60,547 nucleotides of DNA, taken from contig CALCCE010000041.1 in NCBI GenBank assembly GCA_937899835.1, forward strand, positions 1 to 60,547, written 5' to 3'. Origin of the DNA: an uncultured Flavobacteriales bacterium. Its GTDB lineage: Bacteria > Bacteroidota > Bacteroidia > Flavobacteriales_G > Salibacteraceae. Positions 8,046 through 16,815 of the stretch are shown here, in pieces (the stretch's first letter is position 1; each line of letters begins with the position of its first letter). Made by a program: the position numbers and the translations under genes. The notes under the pieces were generated by a model. That model was not told where the DNA came from, did not search any database, and saw only the letters and a program-made list of their open reading frames with translations.

Positions 8046-8741
8046 TCAGCCAATATCACTCAGCTCATAACGTACCTGACCATTCAACCCAATAAAAACC
8101 TCAAAATAATAGGTGTAGCACGATTCGGGCATACTGATCCAGAGTCCTACCACAACTTCTTGATTTTCTGCATCCCACCTTTCCAAGTTTACTCCCATCA
8201 AAACTGCGTAGTGTAAAAAATCTTCGTCGGGAATTACTTCTTCAAATACCTCTTTGACAAAAGTACTATCCAGGATCAACTGGTTTTGGTGCCACAGTTT
8301 TATAGTGGCCGCAAAGTCACGACTAAAAACCGTGTCTGCTGATGGACCTTCTCCAGAAACCATCTCAGATCCTTTATCCATTAAGGTGTAGTGGTGAAGT
8401 TGCAATCGAAGGTTTGCCTCCTCATCCAGTAAGGTATCGGTTTTCTCTTCCTGATAGGCTTCCGGATAAAAACTATAGGTTCCTACTTCCGGCTCCGCAG
8501 AGATTTCTTCTGTAGGCAAAGTGGCTTCGCCTGAGGATGGGGTCTTATCAGCACAAGCAATCCCCAAAAAAAAGCACCACACCGCCATCAATACGATTGC
8601 AAGAATGGAAATAGAATACAGACCATTCCCTCCCAAAAAAACACCGATTAAAGGGTTTTCGAACCGAATGCCAAGCTGTTTTTTCATGCTTCGCTCCAAG
8701 GATAGGAAAAAATCACGGCAATTATTCACCAAATAAAGCAT
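8046..8741 (-). CDS. Hypothetical membrane-anchored protein
   Basis: 231 residues from the first ATG, with an alternative ATG at 8687 giving MKKQLGIRF. A single hydrophobic helix spans about residues 43-63. It is followed by an acidic Ser/Glu-rich stretch and a soluble domain rich in aromatic residues that should lie outside the inner membrane. GIAC at the end of the helix is a poor lipobox, so I favour a transmembrane anchor over a lipid anchor. No family is recognised. It is transcribed divergently from the TPR kinase/NarL pair, only 62 bases away, so a shared regulatory region is likely. Confidence 0.6.
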   Translation of the reverse strand: MLYLVNNCRDFFLSLERSMKKQLGIRFENPLIGVFLGGNGLYSISILAIVLMAVWCFFLGIACADKTPSSGEATLPTEEISAEPEVGTYSFYPEAYQEEKTDTLLDEEANLRLQLHHYTLMDKGSEMVSGEGPSADTVFSRDFAATIKLWHQNQLILDSTFVKEVFEEVIPDEDFLHYAVLMGVNLERWDAENQEVVVGLWISMPESCYTYYFEVFIGLNGQVRYELSDIG

Positions 8742-8803
8742 CTTTTCAGTCTTTGATCAGTCTATAAATATATCCACGTTCTTTTACTAATACCATCTGT
8801 ATC

Positions 8804-10948
8804 TTGCCCACTACCACCACTCTGCATAGGTGTGTCAGACACTTCTATGCCCAAAAAAAATATGCCTGGATTCTCGTAATTCTATTTTTAATGGCTGTTT
8901 TTCCAGCCCACGCAGGTGCCGATTTAAATGCGTTAATAAGCGCCCTTGATACCGCTCAAACTCCAAAAGGGAAGTTGAACCTCACCCTAAAAATTGGGCA
9001 TTACTACGAATCTTCGGCCCCAGAAAAAGCTTTAGAATACTTTTTAAGGAGTGATTCCATCGCTGCCACTATGGACGACATTTACTACCGTGGCAGTACC
9101 CAGTTTTCTTTAGGTGGATATTTTTACAACATGGGCGATAATAAGGCTGCAGTGGCACATTATGAGGAGTCCATCCGATTTTATGAGCAGAGTGAATTTT
9201 ATAATCAAAAGAAGGATTTTCATAAATACAACGGAAGAAGAGACCAGCTTTGGAGGTCAAAAGGAAATCTCGCCTTAGCCTATAACCGGCTCACGGAATT
9301 TGAAAAAGCAACCGCCCTTTTTGAAGAAGTAGAAGCGTTTTATAAAGCCGGAAGCGACACGCTCAACTGGGCTTTATCACTGATCAATTTGGCGCCCAAT
9401 TACCACCGCCTCCACCAAAATACGAAAGCCATCGCCACTTATGAAAAAGCAATGGAGCTCTTAGTAAAGGTCAATCGCCCGGACTTAGAAGGCATGGCGC
9501 TATTAAACCTTGGAAATATTTACATCAACTATAAACAGTATGAATCGGCAAACGGTGTACTCTTGCGTGCACAGCAACTTTTCGATAGCATTTCCGACAC
9601 TACAAACGCAGCTTACACCAAATTTTACTTAGGAAAGGTAGCTGAGAAACAGCACCAGTACCAACCAGCACTCGAATACTATCAAACCTCTTTAAATACC
9701 TTTCAACGACAAGGAAATCAGTATACTACGGCAGTAGCCTTGCATGGTATTGGCGCAGCTTTATCACGGTTAGAGCGCCATTTTGAGGCAATAAGCTACT
9801 TTAAAAGATCATTGCAATTGAGGTTGGCAAGTGCCAATAAAGTTGGTGCAGTAAGCACTGCACATGGGCTTGCCGGGGAGCATTTACACCTCGATCAGTT
9901 GGACAGTGCCAAAGTTTACCTGGATTCTGCTACCGTTCTAGGGGCGATGTTCAACCTAAATACTAAGGCAGAGCACTGCTATTACCTGGCAAAATACTAT
10001 GGCAAGAAAGGAATGTTCAGCAAGGCTTCAGAGTTGTATCAGCGCAACCTGGAATTGAAAGACTCCATTTTTCTAGAAACCGATTACGCTCAATTTGAAC
10101 GCCTTAGGGCCGACTACAACGCATCTCAATTAGAAGTCAAAAACCAGGAAAACCGCATCAAACAGCAAGACCTGAAGATTGAACAAGCGCGCGCCTCGCG
10201 TCAACAAGTGTGGTTGGTGCTACTATCCTTCATTGCATTATGCCTGTTGGGCAGCCTGTTTTGGTACCGGGAATTTCATCAAACCCGACTCCGTCACCGG
10301 GTACTTCAAGAGAAGCAAAACGGCTTGTTGGAAGTAATCAAAGCAGAAAATAAAATGCGCGAAAAAGTAGCTCGCGACCTACATGATGGCTTGGGCCAAC
10401 GTATGACTTCGTTACAATTGCATGCGCACAACTTGTTTGCACAACCCAACCAACCACCACACCAAGCAGCTGAGCCCCAACAGCAATTCATTGCCAAGGT
10501 AGATGCACTATCGCAAGAGTTGCGCAGTATTGCCAATCAGATCAAACCTCAATCTTTGGTTAATCTGGGACTCATTGAAGCCCTCAAAACCCTGATCGAT
10601 GAAGTGGTTGGTCCAGAGGAGCTCCTAATCAATTTAGAATATTCCAAAAACGAATTGCAACTCACTGATCATCAATCGATTGAAATTTATCGTATTTGCC
10701 AGGAACTGATCAACAACACTTTAAAACACGCCCGGGCATCTACCCTCGAATTGCATTTGCTGCAACAAGCGCAACAATTGCACCTCATCGCTCAAGACAA
10801 TGGCCGAGGTTTCACCACAGAAACCCCCATTGAAAAAGGCTCTGGATTGCTCAACATCAAAACCCGGGTAGAAGTGCTCGGCGGTGAATTAAAATACCAA
10901 TCGCTTGCTACTGGTGGCGTGCTTACTAAAATCACCATTCCTACTTAA
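8804..10948 (+). CDS. TPR-containing sensor histidine kinase (HisKA_3)
   Basis: About 714 residues. An N-terminal signal/anchor segment (~18-35) precedes roughly eight tetratricopeptide-like helical repeats in the periplasm (~45-440). A charged coiled coil (~440-465) leads to a transmembrane helix (~468-488) and a cytoplasmic HisKA_3 box VARDLHDGLGQRM (His at ~526). The HATPase domain shows ELINNTLKHARA, DNGRGF and a terminal GGVLTKITIP. TPR kinases of this layout are common in Bacteroidota; their ligands are mostly unknown. The start is uncertain: the frame opens at a TTG, and no ATG precedes the hydrophobic segment. The regulator gene begins one base after the stop, so the pair is co-transcribed. 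Confidence 0.87.
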   Translation: MPTTTTLHRCVRHFYAQKKYAWILVILFLMAVFPAHAGADLNALISALDTAQTPKGKLNLTLKIGHYYESSAPEKALEYFLRSDSIAATMDDIYYRGSTQFSLGGYFYNMGDNKAAVAHYEESIRFYEQSEFYNQKKDFHKYNGRRDQLWRSKGNLALAYNRLTEFEKATALFEEVEAFYKAGSDTLNWALSLINLAPNYHRLHQNTKAIATYEKAMELLVKVNRPDLEGMALLNLGNIYINYKQYESANGVLLRAQQLFDSISDTTNAAYTKFYLGKVAEKQHQYQPALEYYQTSLNTFQRQGNQYTTAVALHGIGAALSRLERHFEAISYFKRSLQLRLASANKVGAVSTAHGLAGEHLHLDQLDSAKVYLDSATVLGAMFNLNTKAEHCYYLAKYYGKKGMFSKASELYQRNLELKDSIFLETDYAQFERLRADYNASQLEVKNQENRIKQQDLKIEQARASRQQVWLVLLSFIALCLLGSLFWYREFHQTRLRHRVLQEKQNGLLEVIKAENKMREKVARDLHDGLGQRMTSLQLHAHNLFAQPNQPPHQAAEPQQQFIAKVDALSQELRSIANQIKPQSLVNLGLIEALKTLIDEVVGPEELLINLEYSKNELQLTDHQSIEIYRICQELINNTLKHARASTLELHLLQQAQQLHLIAQDNGRGFTTETPIEKGSGLLNIKTRVEVLGGELKYQSLATGGVLTKITIPT

Positions 10949-10949
10949 T

Positions 10950-11591
10950 ATGACTACTTCACTGCTCATTGTTGACGACCGCAGGTTGGTCAACGAAGGC
11001 CTTGCGGCCCTGATTGGCCAGTACCCCCGTTATCAGGTGGAAGGCCAGGCCCTTTCCGGGAAGGAGGCCCTCCGGTTTTTAAATCAAAAAAAGGTAGACG
11101 TGGTGATTCTCGATCATCAAATGCCCGGGCAAAACGGGCTGAAAGTGTTGGCAGAAATTCAAAGCCGATTCTCAAGTATAAAAGTCATCGTGGTTACCTA
11201 CCTGCTGGAAGAATTGGTATTGCGCGATTATGTAAAAGCTGGCGTGGAAGGATTAGTACTCAAACACGATTCATCGGCTGAATTGGTGCTTGCCCTCGAT
11301 CAGGTTTCAAACGGTGGCCGGTTTTTCTCCTCGGGGGTTACCCAAATGCTGTCGGGTGCCCCGGTAATATTGGGCACAAGTGCTCCTTCCAATGTGTTGA
11401 ATGTGCTCACCCCATCGGAGCGCGAGATTCTTTCTTTTATTGGTAAGGGACACACCGTGCAGGAAATAGCCACGCTTCGCCAAACCGCTGTCCAAACCGT
11501 GAAGCGCCAAAAACAAAATATTATGGACAAACTAGACATCCATAAAGAAATAAAGCTGATGCGACTGGCCATCGAAGAAGGATTGGCCTAA
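10950..11591 (+). CDS. NarL/LuxR-type response regulator
   Basis: 213 residues starting at the ATG one base after the kinase stop (the frame is open further upstream, but those codons overlap the kinase). The receiver domain has D9/D10, phospho-acceptor D55 in VVILDHQMP, the Thr of VVTYL and the Lys of LVLKHDS. The C-terminal HTH reads LTPSEREILSFIGKGHTVQEIA, but the recognition-helix region (TAVQTVKRQKQNIMDKL) departs from the usual S.RTV..H...I pattern, having VQTVKRQ, so the DNA target may be atypical. It is the cognate partner of the TPR kinase by position. Confidence 0.9.
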   Translation: MTTSLLIVDDRRLVNEGLAALIGQYPRYQVEGQALSGKEALRFLNQKKVDVVILDHQMPGQNGLKVLAEIQSRFSSIKVIVVTYLLEELVLRDYVKAGVEGLVLKHDSSAELVLALDQVSNGGRFFSSGVTQMLSGAPVILGTSAPSNVLNVLTPSEREILSFIGKGHTVQEIATLRQTAVQTVKRQKQNIMDKLDIHKEIKLMRLAIEEGLA

Positions 11592-12233
11592 TACTTTCAA
11601 TTTTCATGCTCTTTTACGTCTAAAGGCAAGCTGGTTTCCACCCGCTAAGGGTCGTATGCGCTGTTTTTACGGTCTTATACACCTTTTGGAGTAGCTACTA
11701 CACCTTTCATGTATTGAAACAAGGGGGCCTTCGTGGTGAACTTTGAAGTCACGTTTTATTCACCATCAAGACTCCTATTTTATGAAAATCCCAACATGTA
11801 CGCTAACCCAAACAAGGCTCGAAAATCCCCAATCGGGCGTTATTTTTAATGGGCTGGTGATAAGGATACCCGGCAACCCAATTGTTGCACAAACCATGGC
11901 TTTTCAAAACTCAAATGAGAGTTACTTGAAAACCAGCAGATTATTTCCACCCATGGGACTGGACGATCCATCTTATCGACCAGACCTTCAAATCCATATA
12001 CGGTAGAGTCCTTTGAAACGCCTTCCAGCTCAAGGAACTGGCTAAAAAAAGGATGGCTTCTACCGATGGACTTGTCGCCAATACCCTACCTATCGAAAAA
12101 ACTTCAGGCACTTACCTGATTCAATCATACGCAGGAAATGCATCCCGCATTTCGAAACTAACCAAAAGCAATTCCCCCCTTCTATTTAAATGTGAAGAAG
12201 GGGATATTTATCAACCCAATTATTTCAATCAAA
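11592..12233. other. Long intergenic region without a convincing gene
   Basis: 642 bases. Two short frames (11743-12006 and 12053-12334) have no recognisable family, no consistent codon pattern and no obvious leader; the second runs into the next gene. No terminator of the strong AT-flanked type used elsewhere in the window follows the regulator. The final ~60 bases should hold the promoter of the T9SS gene. Confidence 0.5.
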
Positions 12234-13472
12234 ATGAACCTATTTTCCATGAAATGGGCCTTTGCAATTGCAGGAGGCCTTTTATTCCACTTTCAAAGTT
12301 CAGGTCAGAACTTAATCACCAACCCCAGTTTTGAAGATGCCTGTGCCTCGGTTTGTGTCACCACCGTGGGGGGCAATGTGTACAACGGCTGCATACCAGG
12401 CTGGCAAACCTCGCACCAGGCTCCGGATGTATTCCGAAACAGTTGCCCACTCATTAGTGGTGAACAAGCTTCAGATGGCACCAATTATCTGTATCTGAGG
12501 TTTGGTGGGGTATTTACCGAAGTTAACCTTAAGCGCTGTTTTCCTTACAACTTTAAAATGGACTATCAGCAGGCGCTTAATGCCGTAGGAATCTGCACAG
12601 CCGGTAAAATAATTGTAGCGGGTGCCAACGCCTTAAACAACGGTTTTCCAGCAGCAAGACCTAATATTCCACACGAGATCATTACCGAAGTACTTGTGCC
12701 CAATGTACCTTCCAATACCTGGCAAGGGATTTCCATCAATTTCGAGACGGTGTCGGACTGGAAATACCTTTGGATCTATTATGAATCTTTGAATTCCAGA
12801 GCTTGTAATACTACAGGAGTAATCGATAATCTTTCGCTCACAGAAGATTGCAATTCGCCCCTGGGTTGCTCGGCAGACTTTACTTGGGTAAAAATCGGCG
12901 ATTACAACTATAAATTTAACAGCAGTGTTAGTGGTGGTTCGCCTGGTACTGCCTTTAGTTCCCTGGTGTGGACTTTTACCAATACCGTAACCGGGAACCA
13001 GGTAATTTCAACCGAAACCAACCCGTCAATCGGCACCTTGCCTTGCCCGATAAACGATCCCAATTGCGACTTCTTTTTACCTCCTGGAAAATACCTGGTG
13101 TGCATTGAAGCGCAGTTTACCAACGTATTTACCGGGGAAGACTGCTTTGCCGAATACTGTGAAGAAATAGAATTGGAAGGATTTGAAGATGACGAAAAGT
13201 TTAGTTCCAAACGCCTCGCTACCAATGGCGACCCTTCCAAATCCTTGCAAGTATTCCCTAATCCGGCCAAAGACTACCTGGAAGTTCGATTCAATGATGG
13301 AAGTCCGGTGCAAGAATATGCGCTATGGAACCTCAACGGCCAGCTGGTGAAAAACGGCACCCTTTCGGATCAGTCGGCCATTGACATTGGGCAAATTCCC
13401 AACGGAACCTACCTGTTGAAGGTAACCTCCGAAAAACAGGAATACCGCTACAAAGTGACCATTGTGCACTAA
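12234..13472 (+). CDS. T9SS-secreted protein with C-terminal sorting domain
   Basis: 412 residues from the ATG at 12234 (an upstream GTG frame would only add a non-signal extension). A signal peptide covers ~1-23 and ends at SSGQ. The mature protein opens with NLITNPSFED, the start typical of Bacteroidota jelly-roll, carbohydrate-binding-like domains. A PKD-like region with several Cys pairs follows (~215-320). The last ~75 residues are a type A T9SS domain: VFPNPAKDYLEVRF, then LWNLNGQLV and NGTYLLKV. It should cross the outer membrane through the T9SS and be attached or released. The ligand is unknown. Confidence 0.85.
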   Translation: MNLFSMKWAFAIAGGLLFHFQSSGQNLITNPSFEDACASVCVTTVGGNVYNGCIPGWQTSHQAPDVFRNSCPLISGEQASDGTNYLYLRFGGVFTEVNLKRCFPYNFKMDYQQALNAVGICTAGKIIVAGANALNNGFPAARPNIPHEIITEVLVPNVPSNTWQGISINFETVSDWKYLWIYYESLNSRACNTTGVIDNLSLTEDCNSPLGCSADFTWVKIGDYNYKFNSSVSGGSPGTAFSSLVWTFTNTVTGNQVISTETNPSIGTLPCPINDPNCDFFLPPGKYLVCIEAQFTNVFTGEDCFAEYCEEIELEGFEDDEKFSSKRLATNGDPSKSLQVFPNPAKDYLEVRFNDGSPVQEYALWNLNGQLVKNGTLSDQSAIDIGQIPNGTYLLKVTSEKQEYRYKVTIVH

Positions 13473-13490
13473 TCAGATCGATTAATGCAA

Positions 13491-13527
13491 AAAAAGGAGA
13501 AGCCCGCTCGGGACTTCTCCTTTTTTT
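13491..13527 (+). terminator. Strong rho-independent terminator
   Basis: GGAGAAGCCCG (13496-13506) pairs with CGGG and CTTCTCC (13509-13520) around a single bulged A, preceded by five A and followed by seven T. It ends the T9SS gene transcript. Confidence 0.88.
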
Positions 13528-13540
13528 ATGCTTGGTTACA

Positions 13541-13601
13541 ACACGCTTATGCATAAAATGACACGCTCATGAAATCGATCAACACGCTCGTGAAGTGATC
13601 C
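13541..13601. repeat. Three tandem ~20-bp repeats upstream of a secreted-protein gene
   Basis: ACACGCT recurs at 13541, 13561 and 13582, each followed by YRTGMA and an A/T-rich or GATC stretch, giving imperfect repeats with a 20-21 bp period (two helical turns). They lie 120-180 bases upstream of the small secreted protein gene and directly after the terminator. A regulator-binding array is the natural guess, but no protein is implied by the sequence. Confidence 0.5.
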
Positions 13602-13718
13602 TGCAACCGCCAATAGCAAGCACCTACTTTCGGAAAATAGAAATACACAATCCATGAAAATCATGGAAATAGTAACCATCGTCCCCCCACAGGACTTTTT
13701 TACCCAAAAACTTTATCA

Positions 13719-14156
13719 ATGAATTCTTTCAAGAAAGTTCTATTTACCCTGCTTGCAGTAGTCACCTTGAGTGTGGCTGCCAACGCCCAACTCATCACCG
13801 TTATGGATGCCTTTCACCAAGGCCGCCACGGTTGTCCAGCTACCGTCACTGCTTATTATGAGTGTGGTGGATGTGGTTCTGGCACCACTGCTGTAACGCA
13901 AGTGCTCAATGCTGGAACCCAAGCTATATTTCCATCCAGCTGTGGAACACCAACCAACGGTTGGGTGCTCTTCTTCTCCGTAGATTATGGCAATGGACCC
14001 ACTTTTGTCGACTTGGATCCATGCTCATTTATCTCGAATAGCGGCTTCGATTTCGCTATCGATTGCTTTGGTATTCCGCAACCTTTTGCCTGGACCACGA
14101 CTCCCTCTATTTGGGTACCCGGTACGGTCGGTAATGTACACTTAGACCTCTATTGA
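13719..14156 (+). CDS. Small secreted Cys-containing protein
   Basis: 145 residues. Signal peptide ~1-23 ending ANAQ; mature part ~122 residues with six Cys, including CGGCGSG, and no known domain. The final third (DCFGIPQPFAW, ending VHLDLY) resembles the end of another small secreted protein of the window at 42202-42612 (DCGFNPYTWNF, ending LVIDVQ); both have the same size and layout. They look like distant members of one exported family. It is flanked by a repeat array upstream and a terminator downstream, so it is a single-gene unit. Confidence 0.7.
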   Translation: MNSFKKVLFTLLAVVTLSVAANAQLITVMDAFHQGRHGCPATVTAYYECGGCGSGTTAVTQVLNAGTQAIFPSSCGTPTNGWVLFFSVDYGNGPTFVDLDPCSFISNSGFDFAIDCFGIPQPFAWTTTPSIWVPGTVGNVHLDLY

Positions 14157-14177
14157 TGCTCATAGCTTAGAGACAGA

Positions 14178-14214
14178 AAAAAGGGTAGCATTTCGTGATG
14201 TTGCCCTTTTTTTG
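14178..14214 (+). terminator. Terminator after the small secreted protein
   Basis: An AAAAAAGGG...CCCTTTTTTT hairpin with an imperfect inner stem (GTAGCA against TGTTGC) lies about 20 bases after the stop codon. Confidence 0.75.
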
Positions 14215-14292
14215 TTTACCCATTATTCCTCCGGGGAAAATACTCGCAACCCGTAATCAAGCCCTCTTTTTTGAGCCGCTTTTCATGAGCAA

Positions 14293-15522
14293 CTACCTCC
14301 CCGATAGTTGTTGGATAGTACGAGCGATCAATTGTTTAAATTCCTTTCCCACACCTGCCACTACAGCATAGTTATTCCAACCTTCGAGCCCTGTTTGCAC
14401 CTCGTCAAGGATGCGTTCGGGGCGCTTCAGGCCAAATACCTGTGCCAGCTCCAACAGGTGTGCCCTACCCGGGTTGCGGCTTTCACCAGCTACTTTGGTG
14501 CTGTGCATGCCAAAACCAGAAGAAGAAAACGTAAGGTCGTAAGCTGGAGCCATGCGCCAATTGCCTAAGGCATCCATTAAAAAAGAAAAGTTTTTGCTGT
14601 GATCATCTCGATTGTGAGCAAAGACATTGAAAGCGGCCAACCGAAGCACTCCTTCATAAGCTCTGACATCGCGCTCCAAACGAAAAGCAGCATCCATCAA
14701 GTGGCCATAATCCAACTGGCTATACCGAAAATCGTCGTGCAACAAACCGCTGGCCGAATGCAAATGCAAGCGTTGCTGGCCCTGCCGGTCAAACCTGCGC
14801 GTACCAAAATAGCAAGTGCCCGACTGCCCTTCAAACAACCGGCATTCGGCCATAGGCAAACCCACATCACGTGCCATCAATGAATAAGCATACTCGATGT
14901 GCGCAATATCAGCACGATCAGTAGCGGATGGAAATTTGATGATCCAGGGCTCGTAGCCTTCAGGAAGTGGGTTGGGGCCATAAATCAGGTGTTCGCGTTC
15001 GGGATGATAACCAACATGAATTTTAGGGCGCGCGCCTCCCGAACTTCCACCCAAGCGGTAGAGCTCATCCAACAATTCGATACTGTTGCCAGCTTGCAAC
15101 TCCACCATTTCTGCCGCTATAGTATCCAGTTCCAAAGCTTCACTGCTCCGCTTTCCTGCGACCAAGGGAGGAGCATATTCCAATGCTCCCAAACCTTGAT
15201 CTCCTACAAACGCCAAGCGTTCTAAGGGACCTAAATCAAAAGGGTTTTGCCCGATAGCACTAAGGTGGCGATCCAAGAGCAGCCGCCCCCATCCATCGGG
15301 CAAAGAATCATGAAAAACACCAAAAAGTCCCTCAAACAATCGAGCATCGCCTGACTGTATGCCCTCTTGTTGCTTCAATTTGATTGGAGAAAGCTCTAAA
15401 TCTGTATCTAAAAACTCTGGGTAAAACTTTAAATAGATGCCCCGACCAGCTTGCACCAACTCCCCTACTGCCACTTTTCGGGTTCCGAAATTGAGGCGCA
15501 CCTGCAAGCGTTCTATTTTCAT
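14293..15522 (-). CDS. hipA: HipA-family serine/threonine kinase toxin
   Basis: 409 residues, close to the usual HipA length. The N-terminal subdomain (couple_hipA, ~1-110) contains LPDGWGRLLLD. The kinase part carries the Gly/Ser-rich loop RLGGSSGGARPK (~165), the catalytic loop FAHNRDDHSKNFSFL (~305-318) and the metal-binding APAYDLTFS (~330). HipA phosphorylates glutamyl-tRNA synthetase (or other aminoacyl-tRNA synthetases in homologues) and causes growth arrest. The gene overlaps the antitoxin by four bases. All catalytic residues appear intact, so the toxin is probably functional. No third gene (HipS/HipL type) is adjacent. Confidence 0.92.
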   Translation of the reverse strand: MKIERLQVRLNFGTRKVAVGELVQAGRGIYLKFYPEFLDTDLELSPIKLKQQEGIQSGDARLFEGLFGVFHDSLPDGWGRLLLDRHLSAIGQNPFDLGPLERLAFVGDQGLGALEYAPPLVAGKRSSEALELDTIAAEMVELQAGNSIELLDELYRLGGSSGGARPKIHVGYHPEREHLIYGPNPLPEGYEPWIIKFPSATDRADIAHIEYAYSLMARDVGLPMAECRLFEGQSGTCYFGTRRFDRQGQQRLHLHSASGLLHDDFRYSQLDYGHLMDAAFRLERDVRAYEGVLRLAAFNVFAHNRDDHSKNFSFLMDALGNWRMAPAYDLTFSSSGFGMHSTKVAGESRNPGRAHLLELAQVFGLKRPERILDEVQTGLEGWNNYAVVAGVGKEFKQLIARTIQQLSGR

Positions 15523-15803
15523 TTTCTGCGGGTTCGATCAGAAAAAAGCGTTTCCAAATCAAGATTAGGATCAGCCACAAAAAGAGAGTTGAAATCGTCG
15601 AGGCGATCCAGGACATGCGCCAACTTCAAAAGAGAAATCAAATTGATGTGTCCACTCCTTTCAAAACGCTTTATGCTTCCAAGGGAAACTCCTGAGCGAT
15701 CGGCCATTTCGGCCTGGCTGATTTTATGTGCCTTCCGAAGCGACTTCCACCTGCTAGCTAAGCCCTGAAGCACATCGGGTGGCAGATGAGTAGAACTAAA
15801 CAT
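15519..15803 (-). CDS. hipB: HipB-like HTH antitoxin
   Basis: 94 residues. An XRE-type helix-turn-helix spans ~28-60 (ISQAEMADRSGVSLGSIKRFE). HipB binds and inhibits HipA and represses the operon. Its stop overlaps the hipA start by four bases. The C-terminal tail (DLETLFSDRTRRK) is charged, as expected for the toxin-contacting and degradable end. The AT-rich leader contains candidate operator repeats. Confidence 0.88.
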   Translation of the reverse strand: MFSSTHLPPDVLQGLASRWKSLRKAHKISQAEMADRSGVSLGSIKRFERSGHINLISLLKLAHVLDRLDDFNSLFVADPNLDLETLFSDRTRRK

Positions 15804-15822
15804 TAATGGATAAAATATTAGT

Positions 15823-15890
15823 CAAATGTACAAAATAATTACACAAATAGATAACATATTAACCAAATATAATTAGAACAAATTAACCAA
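15823..15890 (-). promoter_or_regulatory. hipBA promoter/operator region
   Basis: The leader is strongly AT-rich. Minus-strand -7 boxes TACATTTG (15830-15823) and TATATTTG (15871-15864) both fit TAnnTTTG exactly. ATTAACCAA occurs twice as a direct repeat at 15858-15866 and 15882-15890, 24 bases apart, overlapping the upstream promoter. Autoregulation by HipB binding here is inference from the family. Confidence 0.45.
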
Positions 15891-15917
15891 TTCACCCGCA
15901 ATGTCACTTTGCTGACA

Positions 15918-15947
15918 TTGAAGATTTCAAATGAAATTTTATTTTCG
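15918..15947 (+). promoter_or_regulatory. Candidate promoter of the DUF2064 gene
   Basis: TTG (15918-15920), a 19-base spacer and TATTTTCG (15940-15947) match TTG-N19-TAnnTTTG with one mismatch, about 90 bases before the ATG at 16045. It lies back to back with the hipBA promoter region. Confidence 0.4.
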
Positions 15948-16044
15948 ACCCCAGATAGCGGGTTTCGAATACTTTCCAAGTGTGGGTTTTGAATACGTTG
16001 AAGTTTTCGTCTCCCCAAAAGTCCGATGGTAAGGTGACCCCTCC

Positions 16045-16761
16045 ATGAAGCAGCTGCAAAGTCAAGATACTGCCATACTGCTCTTTTCGCGCACCAGCGA
16101 AGAAGAAGCACGTGTGAAGTGGCATCATCCTTCATTGAACCAAAACAAGAAGGTAGGTATTGCCAGTCGACTCATCGACCATAGCCTTAGCATTGCCCAC
16201 CACTCGAAACTGCCCGTTTTTACCCGTTTTTCGAATGTTCAATCGGGTAGTGATTTTGGAGAACGATTGGCCAATGCCATCGAAGAAATTTATGCCCAGG
16301 GCTATCAAAAAGTCATTGCCATTGGCAACGATTGCCCCCTGATATCTGCTCAATTACTCCGTGATGTAGCTGCGGCATTAATGCAGCAACAAGCAGTCTT
16401 GGGTCCTGCACGAGATGGCGGACTCTACCTGATCGGTTTGCAAAAGTCGGCTTACCACCGCCACGAGTTTCTCAACTTGGCTTGGGAAAGCAGTGCGCTG
16501 CAACGCAGTTGGCGACATTATCAAGTGTCCACTTACTGGCTAAAGAGCCTCTCCGATGTGGACACCTTCATCGATTTAAAGCAGTTGGTGGCCCAATTGC
16601 CATTCGCACATTTCCTGCGTCAGCAACTACTCAGCATTTTGGCATCTGCCAAAGTGGATGTTAATCGGAACGGCTACCTTCTAAGCAATCCCAGCCTTCC
16701 ACGAACACGGCCCCAGCGCGGCCCCCCTTACCGGGCAACCTTTCCTACCGTGAAGCTTTGA
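16045..16761 (+). CDS. DUF2064 / TIGR04282-type nucleotidyl- or glycosyl-transferase-like protein
   Basis: 238 residues of GT-A-like fold. Diagnostic motifs are the ALFSR-like start (AILLFSRTSEEEA), IAIGNDCPLIS (~94-104) and GPARDGGLYLIGL (~125-137), shared by proteins annotated as DUF2064 or arsenosugar/selenodomain-associated transferases. The expected reaction is transfer of a sugar or nucleotide from an activated donor, but no substrate is established from sequence. It has no signal peptide. It is 54 bases upstream of the SusC gene on the same strand, with no terminator between, so it may belong to that transcription unit. Confidence 0.82.
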   Translation: MKQLQSQDTAILLFSRTSEEEARVKWHHPSLNQNKKVGIASRLIDHSLSIAHHSKLPVFTRFSNVQSGSDFGERLANAIEEIYAQGYQKVIAIGNDCPLISAQLLRDVAAALMQQQAVLGPARDGGLYLIGLQKSAYHRHEFLNLAWESSALQRSWRHYQVSTYWLKSLSDVDTFIDLKQLVAQLPFAHFLRQQLLSILASAKVDVNRNGYLLSNPSLPRTRPQRGPPYRATFPTVKL

Positions 16762-16815
16762 TCAAAATCGATCTCAGCGTTTAACCGTCACAATTGTCGA
16801 TCTTAATTCTTGCTC

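Noticed and set aside
11743-12334. Two plus-strand frames of 87 and 93 codons before the T9SS gene
   Set aside because: No family, no leader, and the second overlaps the start of the well-supported T9SS gene in another frame.
14293-15803. HipBA as a three-gene HipBST-like system
   Set aside because: HipA has full length including its N-terminal subdomain, and no third small gene is adjacent; it is an ordinary two-gene pair.
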